NCBI GenBank assembly: GCA_030762895.1
Contig: CM061068.1
Location: forward strand, 82,033,840 to 82,097,839
Origin: Sophora flavescens
Lineage: Eukaryota > Streptophyta > Magnoliopsida > Fabales > Fabaceae
Direction of reading: 5' to 3'
Length of the DNA stretch: 64,000 nucleotides
Shown here: piece by piece, positions 10,606 to 20,569 of the stretch
Numbering within the stretch: position 1 is the stretch's first letter
Layout: each line of letters begins with the position of its first letter
The notes under the pieces: generated by a model
Told to the model about the DNA's origin: nothing
The model's input: the letters and a program-made list of their open reading frames with translations, nothing else
Databases searched by the model: none
Translations under genes and position numbers: made by a program

Positions 10606-11536
10606 TCAACTCAGAGAGCTTTCTATGGTTCTCCAAAGACATGCAGCTTCCCAAACAGTTATCGCATGAGAGCAACCAAAAAATATGTGCCATTCGTTTT
10701 CAATGCTTGACTCACAGTGGGGACAAGTAAAAGAGCATTGCACACCTTTCTTTTGGAGCCTCTCACTAGTTGGAAGACAGCCCCTAGCTGCTCTCCAGAG
10801 GAACAGCTTCACCTTTTGTGGGACTTTGAGGCTCCATAAACAAGGCCAATTTCCTGGAGATTTTAGGTGTGAATTATCAATAAGGCTTTCCATAATGTAG
10901 TGATAGGCAGACTTTACGGAATACTTACCATCGTTGCTAAGCTTCCATGTGATCATGTCTTCATTATCCAAGTGCAAAAGTGGCATGTGGAGGATAGTGT
11001 CTCGATCATGTTGTTGGAACACTGTGCTCACGAGGTCTTGCTTCCAGGAAGCTCTATCATGGTCAATACGATCAGTGACTTGTAAGCCCTCCAAGCCTGG
11101 GATAGGGTTGCTAGTGACAAAAGAAGCTTCGATACCCCTAAGCCAAGGGTCCTTCCAAACATTCACCTTATTACCATTGCCAATCCTCCACATCATGCCC
11201 GCTTTAACCACCACCCGAGAAGTGTAGATGCTACGCCAAACATAACTTGGGTTATGGTCCAACCGAGCCCCCACAAAATCCCAATTAGGATAATATTTAG
11301 CTTTGAAGATGTGAGATACAATAGCATCTGGATTGCTTGAAAACTTCCAACCTTGCTTCCGTAGCATAGCTAAATTGAAGCCATAAAAATGACGAAAGCC
11401 CATGCCGCCATGTTCCTTCCTAATAGTCAGCTTCTCCCAATTCAACCAATTAATACCTCTACCTGAATTTCTATTGGAACCCCACCAAAAGGAGTTTATC
11501 ATTCTCTGCATCTCCTCACATAGGGAGGTAGGAAGC
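10606..11536 (-). pseudogene. LINE reverse transcriptase C-terminal part with zf-RVT domain
   Basis: The frame reads PTSLCEEMQRMINSFWWGS, then GMGFRHFYGFNLAMLRKQGW, WRIGNGNKVNVWKDPWL and a zf-RVT region (KLFLWRAARGCLPT, CPHCESSIENEWHIFFGC). This region follows the catalytic domain in plant L1-type LINEs. The N-terminal side continues at 20570 beyond the inserted Athila-type element. The apparent start Met at 11559 is an artefact of reading into the inserted LTR. Confidence 0.85.
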
Positions 11537-11761
11537 TGATGAGTGTGATTCCACATCATCTTTGTCTGTCATTTTGCATGCATTTTCATGTAGTTTAGGC
11601 ATATTTTTATTAGATTTTAGGTTAATTTTCCTTTGGAACGGGTAAGGCGGTTTTCGTGTGTTGTTTTGCAGATATCAAGGGTAAATTGCTCAAGATCAAC
11701 CATGATGAAGTTTGGATGAAGATGGAGCTTTAAAACTGAAGAAAATGAGCCAAACAGAGTC

Positions 11762-12028
11762 CATCACGGCCATGATCGAGCAAAACTGAAAAAGAAGAAA
11801 GGCTGAAGTCAGAGTCTGTCACGGCCTGGCCGTGATAGCCATCACGGCCGTGACCCAAAACCACCACAAGTCAGAGCACATCACGGCCCAGCCGTGAAAT
11901 TCATCACGGGCCATGAAAGGAAGGCTCGCGTCGCGAGCAACATTTCGCGTCGCGAGAGACCGAATTTTCCAGAATTGGCAGAGGCAGAGACCGTCACGGC
12001 CTGGCCGTGATGGCCATCACGGCCGTGA
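11762..12028. repeat. Array of paired palindromes (TCACGGCC and CTCGCG classes)
   Basis: Pairs such as GTCACGGCCTGGCCGTGAT, four bases, then ATCACGGCCGTGAC recur three or four times. One pair in the middle has the same layout but a different sequence: GCTCGCGTCGCGAGC, five bases, TTCGCGTCGCGAG (11930-11961). Confidence 0.85.
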
Positions 12029-12104
12029 CGCGCATTACTTGGACCTGAAGAAACCGAAATAGATCATATTTTGAGTTGGTTTGGGACTCTAACTTCCCAA
12101 TTTC

Positions 12105-12113
12105 TATAAATAA
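12105..12113 (+). promoter_or_regulatory. TATA box of the 5' LTR
   Basis: TATAAATAA lies in the middle of the LTR, about 300 bases before the 30-bp repeats. The 3' LTR has the same box at 19561. By position it would drive the element's transcript. Confidence 0.6.
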
Positions 12114-12420
12114 GGGACCAGGCAGAGGCAGAAAACATCAGACCTTTGGGGCTACTACTTAGGCATAGATTTCTCTTCTCCTCTTCTCTTCTCTTCTCTG
12201 ATTTTCTGATTTTCACTATGTTGTCAACCCAGCTTGTCATCTCCATGGCAAGACTGGAGTAGTAGCTTAGTTTCTAGGGATTGGGGCTCTGCCCGAGTTT
12301 TGTAAATGATGTTGATTTGATGTAAAAATCGTTGTTGATTTCGTTATTGTTTTAGATCTGATTTCTAGTGTGTTAACCACTCGTAAATTCGGCAACCGCT
12401 TATTTGCGTGGCGTAGACGT

Positions 12421-12590
12421 TCTAAGGAGGAACCTAGCGGTGAACTTAGGATTTCTAGGGTGATTCACTTGTAAAGCCCGGCGGCCACTGGTTTGTGAGA
12501 TGTGGATGATCTAAGGAGGAACCTAGTGGTGAACTTAGGTTATTTGCATAACTTAGACATTATAAGGAGGAACCTAGCGGTGAACTTAGG
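12421..12590 (+). repeat. Three copies of a 30-bp repeat in the LTR
   Basis: Copies of TCTAAGGAGGAACCTAGCGG (continuing TGAACTTAGG) start at 12421, 12510 and 12561. The 3' LTR carries the same three at about 19877, 19967 and 20018. Other Athila families in the window carry a single diverged copy (for example near 32020). Confidence 0.75.
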
Positions 12591-13113
12591 TGTCGGACCT
12601 ATAGAAGTCAGACTTGGGACTGAAATCACGAGAGTTAGAAGCCGTCCCTCGAGGAGCAACGAGTTGTCACGGAACGCAAAGGGTCCAATCTGGGATCGAC
12701 TACCACGAGAGTAGGGGTCGGGTCAATTGGGCACGGCTTTTGTAACCCGAGAGGGAGCTTAAGCTATCAGAGGATAAACTCGCCTTCAAGGCAATTTCGG
12801 TAATCAACAAAGGTAAATCAGATTAGCAACATTAACAGCCTCAAAGGTAACCCAAATCCCTAGGAATCCAATTAAATCGAAAATCCCAAAAACATTTGTT
12901 TTCTGCTCATCTATCTTTTAATTTCGAACTCAAAATCATTTTCACTCAAAACATAAAAATCCTTTTTACAAAGTTCAGATCTAATCGATTCGAAAACCGA
13001 TTGCGATTCGAGAACACAGTCTCTGTGGGTTCGATATCTTTTATTACTTGACGGCAGTCCGGTACACTTGCCGGAATCGCACGCGCGTGCATTCGCAGCG
13101 CACATCAAGTTTT

Positions 13114-13131
13114 TGGCGCCGTTGCCGGGGA
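13114..13131 (+). other. Primer-binding site, tRNA-Asp
   Basis: TGGCGCCGTTGCCGGGGA starts seven bases after the 5' LTR and is complementary to the 3' end of plant tRNA-Asp(GUC), the usual Athila primer. Confidence 0.88.
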
Positions 13132-15147
13132 CTGTGCCTTTTCGAATTTCAATTAGTTTTTAAATTGATTTTTCTGGACCTTTTTATTTGATTTTTATTT
13201 CTGAAATATAAAATAAATAAAAAAAATCAAAAATCAAAAAAAATTTCCTTCTATTGTATCCATCTCTCTGTGTGTTATATGCAAAGATCCCTAAATCTTG
13301 GGAGCCTTAGTGAGATTGATCCGGAGATCGAGAGGACCTTCCACAGACGTAGAAGACTACAAAGAGAGGAAGAAAGGTTGAGTCCCGTTCCACTCATGGC
13401 GAATCAACCGGATACAAAACCTTTGAAGGACTACGCAGCCCCAAATGCGAGAGGCTTGCGAACTGGGATTGCAAGGCCAGAGATTGAGGTGGAGAACTAT
13501 ACCATACCACCTATGCTAATCAACATGATTAGGCAACATCAATTCAGAGTATTGCCTTCGGAGGACCCAACCGATCATATAGAAACATTCTTAGAGTTCA
13601 CCGATGCAATCAGGATTAATGGAGCCTCAGTCGATGTTGTGCGTTTGAGACTGTTCCCCTCATCTCTCACTGGAAAAGCGAAGGCCTGGCTTAAGCAAAT
13701 CCCCGCTAACACTTTGACTACTTGGGACCAACTGGAACAGGTGTTCTTGGAGAAATTCTTCCCTCAATCCAAGACGGCCTACATAAGAACCCAGATCACC
13801 AGCTTCTTCCAGAAAGACGGAGAATCATTATCGGAAGCTTGGGATCGATACAAGGGACTGCTGGAGTCGTGCCCACATCACGGACTCGAGAGGTGGTTAA
13901 TAGTGCACACCTTCTATAACGGATTGGACTACTCTTCGAAGGTGTCACTAGATTCTGCAGCCGGTGGAGCGTTTATGAATAGGCCTCTCACTGAGGCATT
14001 CAACATCATCGAGAATGTCGCCACCAACTACCACCAATGGGGATCCGAAAGAGGTAATAACCCGAACAAGATTTCGGGGGGTAAGTTTGAGGTAAATAGC
14101 ACAGATCTTATTATGTCAAAGATAGACTCACTTAATAAACGTTTTGATCGGCTGGAAAGAGCTAATGTGAGTGCATTAGGTGCTACTAACCTTGTTTGTG
14201 AGATTTGTGGAATGCAGGGACATGACATGATGGAATGCCCACATGGATCCTGGCTTGGGTGAGCAAGTGAACTCTTGTAACAACTTCTACGATACGAACC
14301 CGAAGCTGCCCAACTATGCTCCCCCAAATCCCTACAACCAAAGAAGGAACAACCCTTACCTCTCTTACGGCAACTACAGCAATACGCTCAACCATGAGTT
14401 CCAAGAGGGTCAAGGTAATAAGAGAGCAGCACCGGGGTATCCTCAGGTACAAAGATCTAAACTCGAGACTTTATTTGAAAGTTTTGTTGAAACTCAGACA
14501 AAACAGAATGAGGAGTTTAGACAACAAGGAAGGGCAGTGAGTGAAGCAATAAAGGAGCTAGCATCTAAGGTAGACAATTTAGCAACTCATAACAAGATGC
14601 TAGAAACCCAGATTGCCCAACAAGCCAGCACGTACTCGAGACCTAAGGGTGCATTCCCGGGGCAACCCGAAGCAAATCCCAATGAGCATTGCAATGTCAT
14701 ACACTTGAGGGATGATAAGCTTGGGGTGGGGGTAGCTGAAATGGAGGTGGAACCGGAGGAGGACACGAGCGAAAAAGAAGAGCCAGAACCGAAGTATGTC
14801 CCTCCACCACCGTACCAACCCCCGATACCTTTCCTACAAAGGTTGGTCAGGAAAAAGCAAGTAGATGTAGAGACTAAAATGCCTACTAAACTGAAAGACC
14901 CAGGTAGTTTCTCCATCTCTTGCTCGATCGAACAACTGCAAATTGACCAAGCCTTATGTGACCTAGGGGCTAGCACGAGCTTGATGTCCCTCACTATCAT
15001 GGAAAGGTTGGGAAGCAAAGAGTTGAGACCATTCAAATTCCCCTTACAAATTGCGGATGGCTCAACTAGGACTCCTCTAGGCATACTAGAGAATGTTCCT
15101 GTAAAGGTAGGGAAAATTCTCATCCCTACCGACTTCCTGGTATTGGA

Positions 15148-16663
15148 TGATAAGCCTCTGGCTTATCTAGTTTTATGACTAGATGAACTAGGGTTTTTGT
15201 GTAAATTATTCGAGTTCACTCTCGTTTTCGCCCAAATTTGCCTTGTTTTGTTCCTAAGTTGGACTTTGACTCGTTTTGCATCTTTTGTGTAGTTTTTAGG
15301 TTATTTTGAATAGAATTACGCTTGTGGGTGCTTTTGTTGTTTCAGGTTAAATAAGTGAAGCTCCGGGAGTCAAGGAAAGTCGAAAAGCAACGAAAATTGC
15401 AAGTCTGGAGACACTCGCCTCGCGAGTGTATGCTCGCCCCGCGAGCCTGAAAGTCAACAAAGCAACAAAAGTCAACGCTTCAGTCTCGCCACGCGAGAGG
15501 TGTCTCGCCTCGCGAGATCATGAGGACCTGCAAGACAGAGACCATCACGGCCAAGCCGTGATGAAGACCACGCCCGTGGCAGTTTAAGGTTTGAAGTCTC
15601 GCCCCGCGAGAGTTTGAAGACCCTGGAAGTCAGAGACCATCACGGCCCAGCCGTGATGAAAGTCACAGCCTAGAATTGAAGACTCGCCCCGCGAACACAC
15701 TTTCGCCTCGCGAGAGTTCAAATTGAAAGCGCGCCAATTTTAATTCTCGCCTCGCGAAAGGCTGCTCGCCTCGCGAACGAGCGCAGATCAGGAATCCTAT
15801 TTAAAGGCTGTTGCAGATCAGAATTGGGGGATCCAACTTTAGGAGGCTGTAGGGCTTTTGGAGGGCCGCGAATCGAGTAGTTTTCCACTGTTTAGAGTAG
15901 CGTTTAGGGTAGTTTCTTTTCTCTTGGAGCTGCGTCTCCCTTTTTCTCATGGAGGTTATGTCCGATCGCTTGTCTATGAGCATGAGGAACTAATCCCCTC
16001 GTCCGAGGGAACGATGAAGCCACCCATGGCAGTGTAGATTCTATATGATGTATGTCTTTCTCCTTTAATTCAATTCTTGTTTTCTAATTCTGACTTGATT
16101 GTGTTGATCATATGTGTTGTGTGATTGACTTGTTAACGTTGATGAGGCTTAGTCAGTGATTCACGTTTAGAACTTGAATTAGGATCATCGGTCGAGTATT
16201 GCACGAGAGTGAATAGGAGATCGGTGCAACCATATAGGGAACAAGAATTAACCGAATTCGAGATTAGGATTATGAGACCTAGTAAGTAATTAATCCAATC
16301 GTCGAATACGTCCTAATGAGCACGAGAGTGGATTTAGGAGAATTTAGGGGTCCCGGTTGACATTGTAATTGAACTTAGGGAGGAATTCATCATCACTTGG
16401 GTGTACATATTGGGTAGGTGGATTTGTGACCTTGGACATTTTAGTTTTCATATTTTTAGTTAATTAGTTTATTTAGATTGTTAATTGAATTTAGATATTA
16501 ATCTCTCTCTCAACTACCTTCTTCCGTAACTTGACCGAACGCATCCGATTTCCCGCGGATTAGTCGAATTGGTAGCCCAATCCCTGAGTTCGACCTCGGT
16601 AATTACTTACCGTGTTATTTTTATTACTTGCGACGACCCGGTACACTTGCCGGAGTCACAACA
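15148..16663 (+). mobile_element. Solo LTR of a different Athila-type family
   Basis: A 1516-bp sequence starting TGATAAGCC and ending GTCACAACA is flanked by TTGGA at 15143-15147 and 16664-16668, inside the protease of the host element. Excising it with one TTGGA joins FLVL to DMKGNS in frame. It has no internal genes, so it is the product of recombination between two LTRs. It carries both palindrome classes (15400-15780) and the end hairpin CCGG-TACACTTG-CCGG. Confidence 0.9.
15400..15780. repeat. Mixed palindrome-pair array in the solo LTR
   Basis: Pairs of CTCGCCTCGCGAG-type palindromes separated by about four to six bases alternate with TCACGGCC-type pairs. Several follow CAGAGACC or GGAGACA, the same leader seen before the pairs in other families. 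Confidence 0.8.
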
Positions 16664-17318
16664 TTGGACATGAAAGGGAATTCTAAATTCCCCATCATTT
16701 TAGGAAGGCCATTCTTGGCAACCGCTGGAGCAGTAATAGGCGTAAGGAATGGTAAACTCTCTCTAAATGTAGAGGAAGGTAGGGTAAATTTTCAGTTGAC
16801 TAACTCTTATAACAACCCTCCTTTTGAGAGCCAAGTGTGCAGAATTGATGTAACGTCTCCAGCGGTAGAGAAAGTACTTAGCATGGAAGCAACCCCAAGG
16901 ATATGCATGGTTGAAGATGCACCCAGTGGTGAAGTTGGAATTGTTGTCCATGCGGAAACAAAACTTCCGCCGGGAGGAAGGAAGGCTAGGAAGCTCCGAG
17001 AGAAAAGAGCGAAGCGGAAGCATTATTGGCCGTATGAGCAGAAACGGCTTTTTGAAGGAGTTCCTTGGAAGAGAAGTGTGCCTGCACTCCTACGCCCAGC
17101 CGACCCCGGTTGATTTAAGGAGTATGGTCAAGCTTAAGACCATAAATAAGCGCTTCTTGGGAGGCAACCCAAGTTTTCTTTCCCTTTTTCCTTTTGTTTT
17201 TGAATTAACCTCTTGAATAATTTGAGAAGATCAAGAGGCAAAAATATCATTAATAGGTTTGTCTAGTGTTTTCAGGTTGAGAAAGAGAAGAAGAGCATAA
17301 AAAAAATAAAGTCAGAGG

Positions 17319-17530
17319 CCATCACGCACTGTCACGGCCGTGATGAACTAAACAAGAGCATAGAAAGGATCACGGCCTAGCCGTGACAACCATCACGGGC
17401 GTGATGAGTAGGATGCCAAGACCAGAGAGCATCACGGCCTAGCCGTGATGTAGATCACGGCCGTGACAGGGCAACTCCTGAGGACCAGAAACGATCACGG
17501 CCTGCCCGTGATAAGCCTCACGGCCGTGAT
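17319..17530. repeat. TCACGGCC palindrome-pair array, internal
   Basis: About four pairs of the form ATCACGGCCTAGCCGTGAT, four bases, then CACGGCCGTGA, each preceded by CAGAG or CAGAA. This array is outside the LTR, in the 3' internal region. Confidence 0.8.
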
Positions 17531-18410
17531 AAAATTTCCACCCAAGTTTTGACTGGAATGTGAAGCCAACACCCGCTACCGACTCGGTAAGTTGTTCCAT
17601 TTTTTCTCCTCTCTCCGACTTGATTATTTACATTGGAGACAATGTAAGTAATCAAGCTTGGGGTAGGGGTATTTATTTTTGCATTTGCATTGTTGCATTC
17701 ATATTGCATTCTCATAGGCATAAATTGGTATGATCACATTCTCTAGATTGCCCCTCACTTAGAACATGCATCCAATTGTGAGAACTTGGAGCCAAATGAA
17801 TTGAGATAGTGACTTTTGAACCCAATTTTTTATTATTCTTGTGATATGGCTAAAAATAAAAAAATTCTTGAGATAGACAATTGATAGTTGATAATTAGCA
17901 TGTGGTTCCTTAGATTTGTGTTCCTCACTGATTTTTGAACTACTAAATGTAAGATTTTGAGCCAAATAGGGGTATTCACTAAATCTACCCCATTTCTTGT
18001 GATAGAGTGATTTAATTCCTCATGGACTGTATTTTCTAGAACTTGACTTGAAACCATTTCAAAACTTAAAAATTTCTGAAAACATTTTTGGAAATGATTG
18101 AGGCACTAGGTATTTTTTCCGGCCTCCCGAGCTTTGAATGATAAATGCTACCCCTTAGTTGCCCAATTTTGAGCCTAAAGATAAAATACTTTTCTTGGTA
18201 CCTTGAATTACTTTGATAAATAATGCTTGGTATGGCACCTTTTAAAGTATTACAAAAAGGGTAATTGGTAGTTGGAAAAAGTATGGGATGAAAAAAGCTA
18301 GAAAGTAATTTCTCTTGAGCTATAAATCTCCCCTTCTCCAAACAAATAAAAATGAAATAAACGAAAAAAAAAATGGAGAAGGGGATGACAAAGAAAGTGA
18401 GAAATGAAAA

Positions 18411-18475
<65 letters not shown>

Positions 18476-18977
18476 TAGAGATATAGAGAAGGAAGAAAGG
18501 TGGAAAAAGTAAATCAAAGCCCCCAAAAGGTATTTTAGAAGGTGTCATACTTTGTAATGTTTGATAATCTGTCTAGCCTTCTTGAAATTCCCTTTCCTTG
18601 ATTTTTCCACCTAACAATAAATCCCATGGCCACATTACAACCAAAGGAAAAGACCTCTTGATTCTTAAGTGTTTTCATAAATAAAGTAGAGATTTGGTTA
18701 ATAGTCAAGCCTATGGTAAAATACTTTCCTTGAGGAAATGGAGTGAATTGTCATAAACCCTAAAACACTTGAGTGAGGTGAGATGAGTGCCCAAATCAGT
18801 GAGAACATGAACTTGAAGAACCTAAGCTTCTAATTGGACTTGAACTTGATTATCTCTTGAGTGCTTATTAAAAATGCCTATTACTTGGATTAGCTTCTAG
18901 GGTTTTTGGTTCACTATCCACGCTTTGATTGATTTATCTTATGGCCTGAGTAATTGCTTGAGGACAAGCAAAGTTTT

Positions 18978-18992
18978 AAGCTTGGGGTGATT
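18978..18992 (+). other. Polypurine-tract-like sequence
   Basis: AAGCTTGGGGTGATT lies directly before the 3' LTR. The same sequence precedes the 3' LTR of the plus-strand Athila element (44750-44764). Confidence 0.65.
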
Positions 18993-20564
18993 TGATGAGT
19001 GTGATTCCACATCATCTTTGTCTGTTATTTTGCATGCATTTTCATGTAGTTTAGGCATATTTTTATTAGATTTTAGGTTAATTTTCCTTTGGAACGGGTA
19101 AGGCGGTTTTCGTGTGTTGTTTTGCAGATATCAAGGGTAAATTGCTCAAGATCAACCATGATGAAGTTTGGATGAAGATGGAGCTTTAAAACTGAAGAAA
19201 ATGAGCCAAACAGAGTCCATCACGGCCATGATCGAGCAAAACTGAAAAAGAAGAAAGGCTGAAGTCAGAGTCTGTCACGGCCTGGCCGTGATAGCCATCA
19301 CGGCCGTGACCCAAAACCACCACAAGTCAGAGCACATCACGGCCCAGCCGTGAAATTCATCACGGGCCATGAAAGGAAGGCTCGCGTCGCGAGCAACATT
19401 TCGCGTCGCGAGAGACCGAATTTTCCAGAATTGGCAGAGGCAGAGACCGTCACGGCCTGGCCGTGATGGCCATCACGGCCGTGACGCGCATTACTTGGAC
19501 CTGAAGAAACCGAAATAGATCATATTTTGAGTTGGTTTGGGACTCTAACTTCCCAATTTCTATAAATAAGGGACCAGGCAGAGGCAGAAAACATCAGACC
19601 TTTGGGGCTACTACTTAGGCATAGATTTCTCTTCTCCTCTTCTCTTCTCTTCTCTGATTTTCTGATTTGCACTATGTTGTCAACCCAGCTTGTCATCTCC
19701 ATGGCAAGACTGGAGTAGTAGCTTAGTTTCTAGGGATTGGGGCCCTGCCCGAGTTTTGTAAATGATGTTGATTTGATGTAAAAATCATTGTTGATTTCGT
19801 TATTGTTTTAGATCTGATTTCGAGTGTGTTAACCACTCGTAAATTCGACAACCGCTTATTTGCGTGACGAAGACGTTCTAAGGAGGAACCTAGCGGCGAA
19901 CTTAGGATTTCTAGGGTGATTCACTCGTAAATCCCGGCGGCCACTGGTTTGTGAGATGTGGATGATCTAAGGAGGAACCTAGCGGTGAACTTAGGTTATT
20001 TGCATAACTTAGACATTATAAGGAGGAACCTAGCGGTGAACTTAGGTGTCGGACCTATAGAAGTCAGACTTGGGACTGAAATCACGAGAGTTAGAAGCCG
20101 TCCCTCGAGGAGCAACGAGTTGTCACGGAACGCAAAGGGTCCAATCTGGGATCGACTACCACGAGAGTAGGGGTCGGGTCAATTGGGCACGGCTTTTGTA
20201 ACCCGAGAGGGAGCTTAAGCTATCAGAGGATAAACTCGCCTTCAAGGCAATTTCGGTAATCAACAAAGGTAAATCAGATTAGCAACATTAACAGTCTCAA
20301 AGGTAACCCAAATCCCTAGGAATCCATTTAAATCGAAAATCCCAAAAACATTTGTTTTCTGCTCATCTATCTTTTAATTTCGAACTCAAAATCCTTTTCA
20401 CTCAAAACATAAAAATCCTTTTTACAAAGTCCAGATCTAATCGATTCGAAAACCGATTGTGATTCGAGAACACAGTCTCTGTGGGTTCGATATCTTTTAT
20501 TACTTGACGGCAGTCCGGTACACTTGCCGGAATCGCACGCGCGTGCATCCGCAGCATGACACCA
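18993..20564 (+). repeat. 3' LTR of the gag-pro Athila-type element
   Basis: It matches 11537-13107 closely. The last bases differ slightly (GCAGCATGACACCA against GCAGCGCACATCA). It includes the palindrome array at 19219-19486 and the TATA box at 19561. It is followed by the GAAGC duplication. Confidence 0.92.
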
Positions 20565-20569
20565 GAAGC

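Larger units (their letters stand above)
11537..13107 (+). repeat. 5' LTR of the gag-pro Athila-type element
   Basis: It begins TGATGAGTGTGATTCC and ends CGCACATCA. It contains paired palindromes at 11762-12028, a TATA box at 12105, three copies of a 30-bp repeat (12421, 12510, 12561) and a hairpin TCCGG-TACACTTG-CCGGA near the end. The matching LTR starts at 18993. Confidence 0.92.
13270..17113 (+). pseudogene. Athila-type gag-protease, frameshifted and interrupted by a solo LTR
   Basis: The Gag (13270-14262) has the retrotransposon-gag core (LRLFPSSLTGKAKAWLKQIP, WDRYKGLLESCPHHGLE) and one zinc knuckle, CEICGMQGHDMMEC. A frameshift near 14250 moves the frame to 14243-15147, which holds a coiled-coil-prone linker, a proline-rich PPPPYQPPIP stretch and an aspartic protease with active site CDLGAST. 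The protease is cut after FLVL by the solo LTR and resumes at 16668 (MKGNSKFPIILGRPFLATAGA). The frame ends at 17113 in a basic tail with no trace of reverse transcriptase. The function is particle formation and maturation. Confidence 0.87.
17114..18992 (+). other. 3' non-coding part of the gag-pro element
   Basis: It holds the conserved AAGCGCTTCTTGGGAGGCAA tail after the coding region, a palindrome array (17319-17530), a conserved CACCCGCTACCG(A)CTCGGT block, a long (TA)n run at about 18412-18472 and the purine-rich tract before the 3' LTR. Reading frames here rich in isoleucine-tyrosine come from the TA run and are not genes. Confidence 0.75.
11537..20564 (+). mobile_element. Non-autonomous Athila-type (Ty3/gypsy) LTR retrotransposon
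   Basis: The LTRs are 11537-13107 and 18993-20564, starting TGATGAGTG. The element is flanked by GAAGC at 11532-11536 and 20565-20569. A primer-binding site matches tRNA-Asp and a purine-rich tract precedes the 3' LTR. It encodes only Gag and an aspartic protease; no reverse transcriptase, RNase H or integrase is present between 17113 and 18992. It would need enzymes from a relative. Its Gag closely resembles that of the minus-strand Athila element at 50152-51311, which is a candidate helper family. The LTRs differ by only scattered changes, so it is fairly young, although it already carries a solo LTR. Confidence 0.92.

Noticed and set aside
13114..13131. tRNA-Asp gene fragment
   Set aside because: Only the 18 bases complementary to the tRNA 3' end are present, at the position of a primer-binding site; no cloverleaf.
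18066..18548. Minus-strand 160-residue frame
   Set aside because: Most of it is a tyrosine-isoleucine run translated from a (TA)n microsatellite inside Athila non-coding DNA; the same applies to 32969-33256 and 18320-18526.
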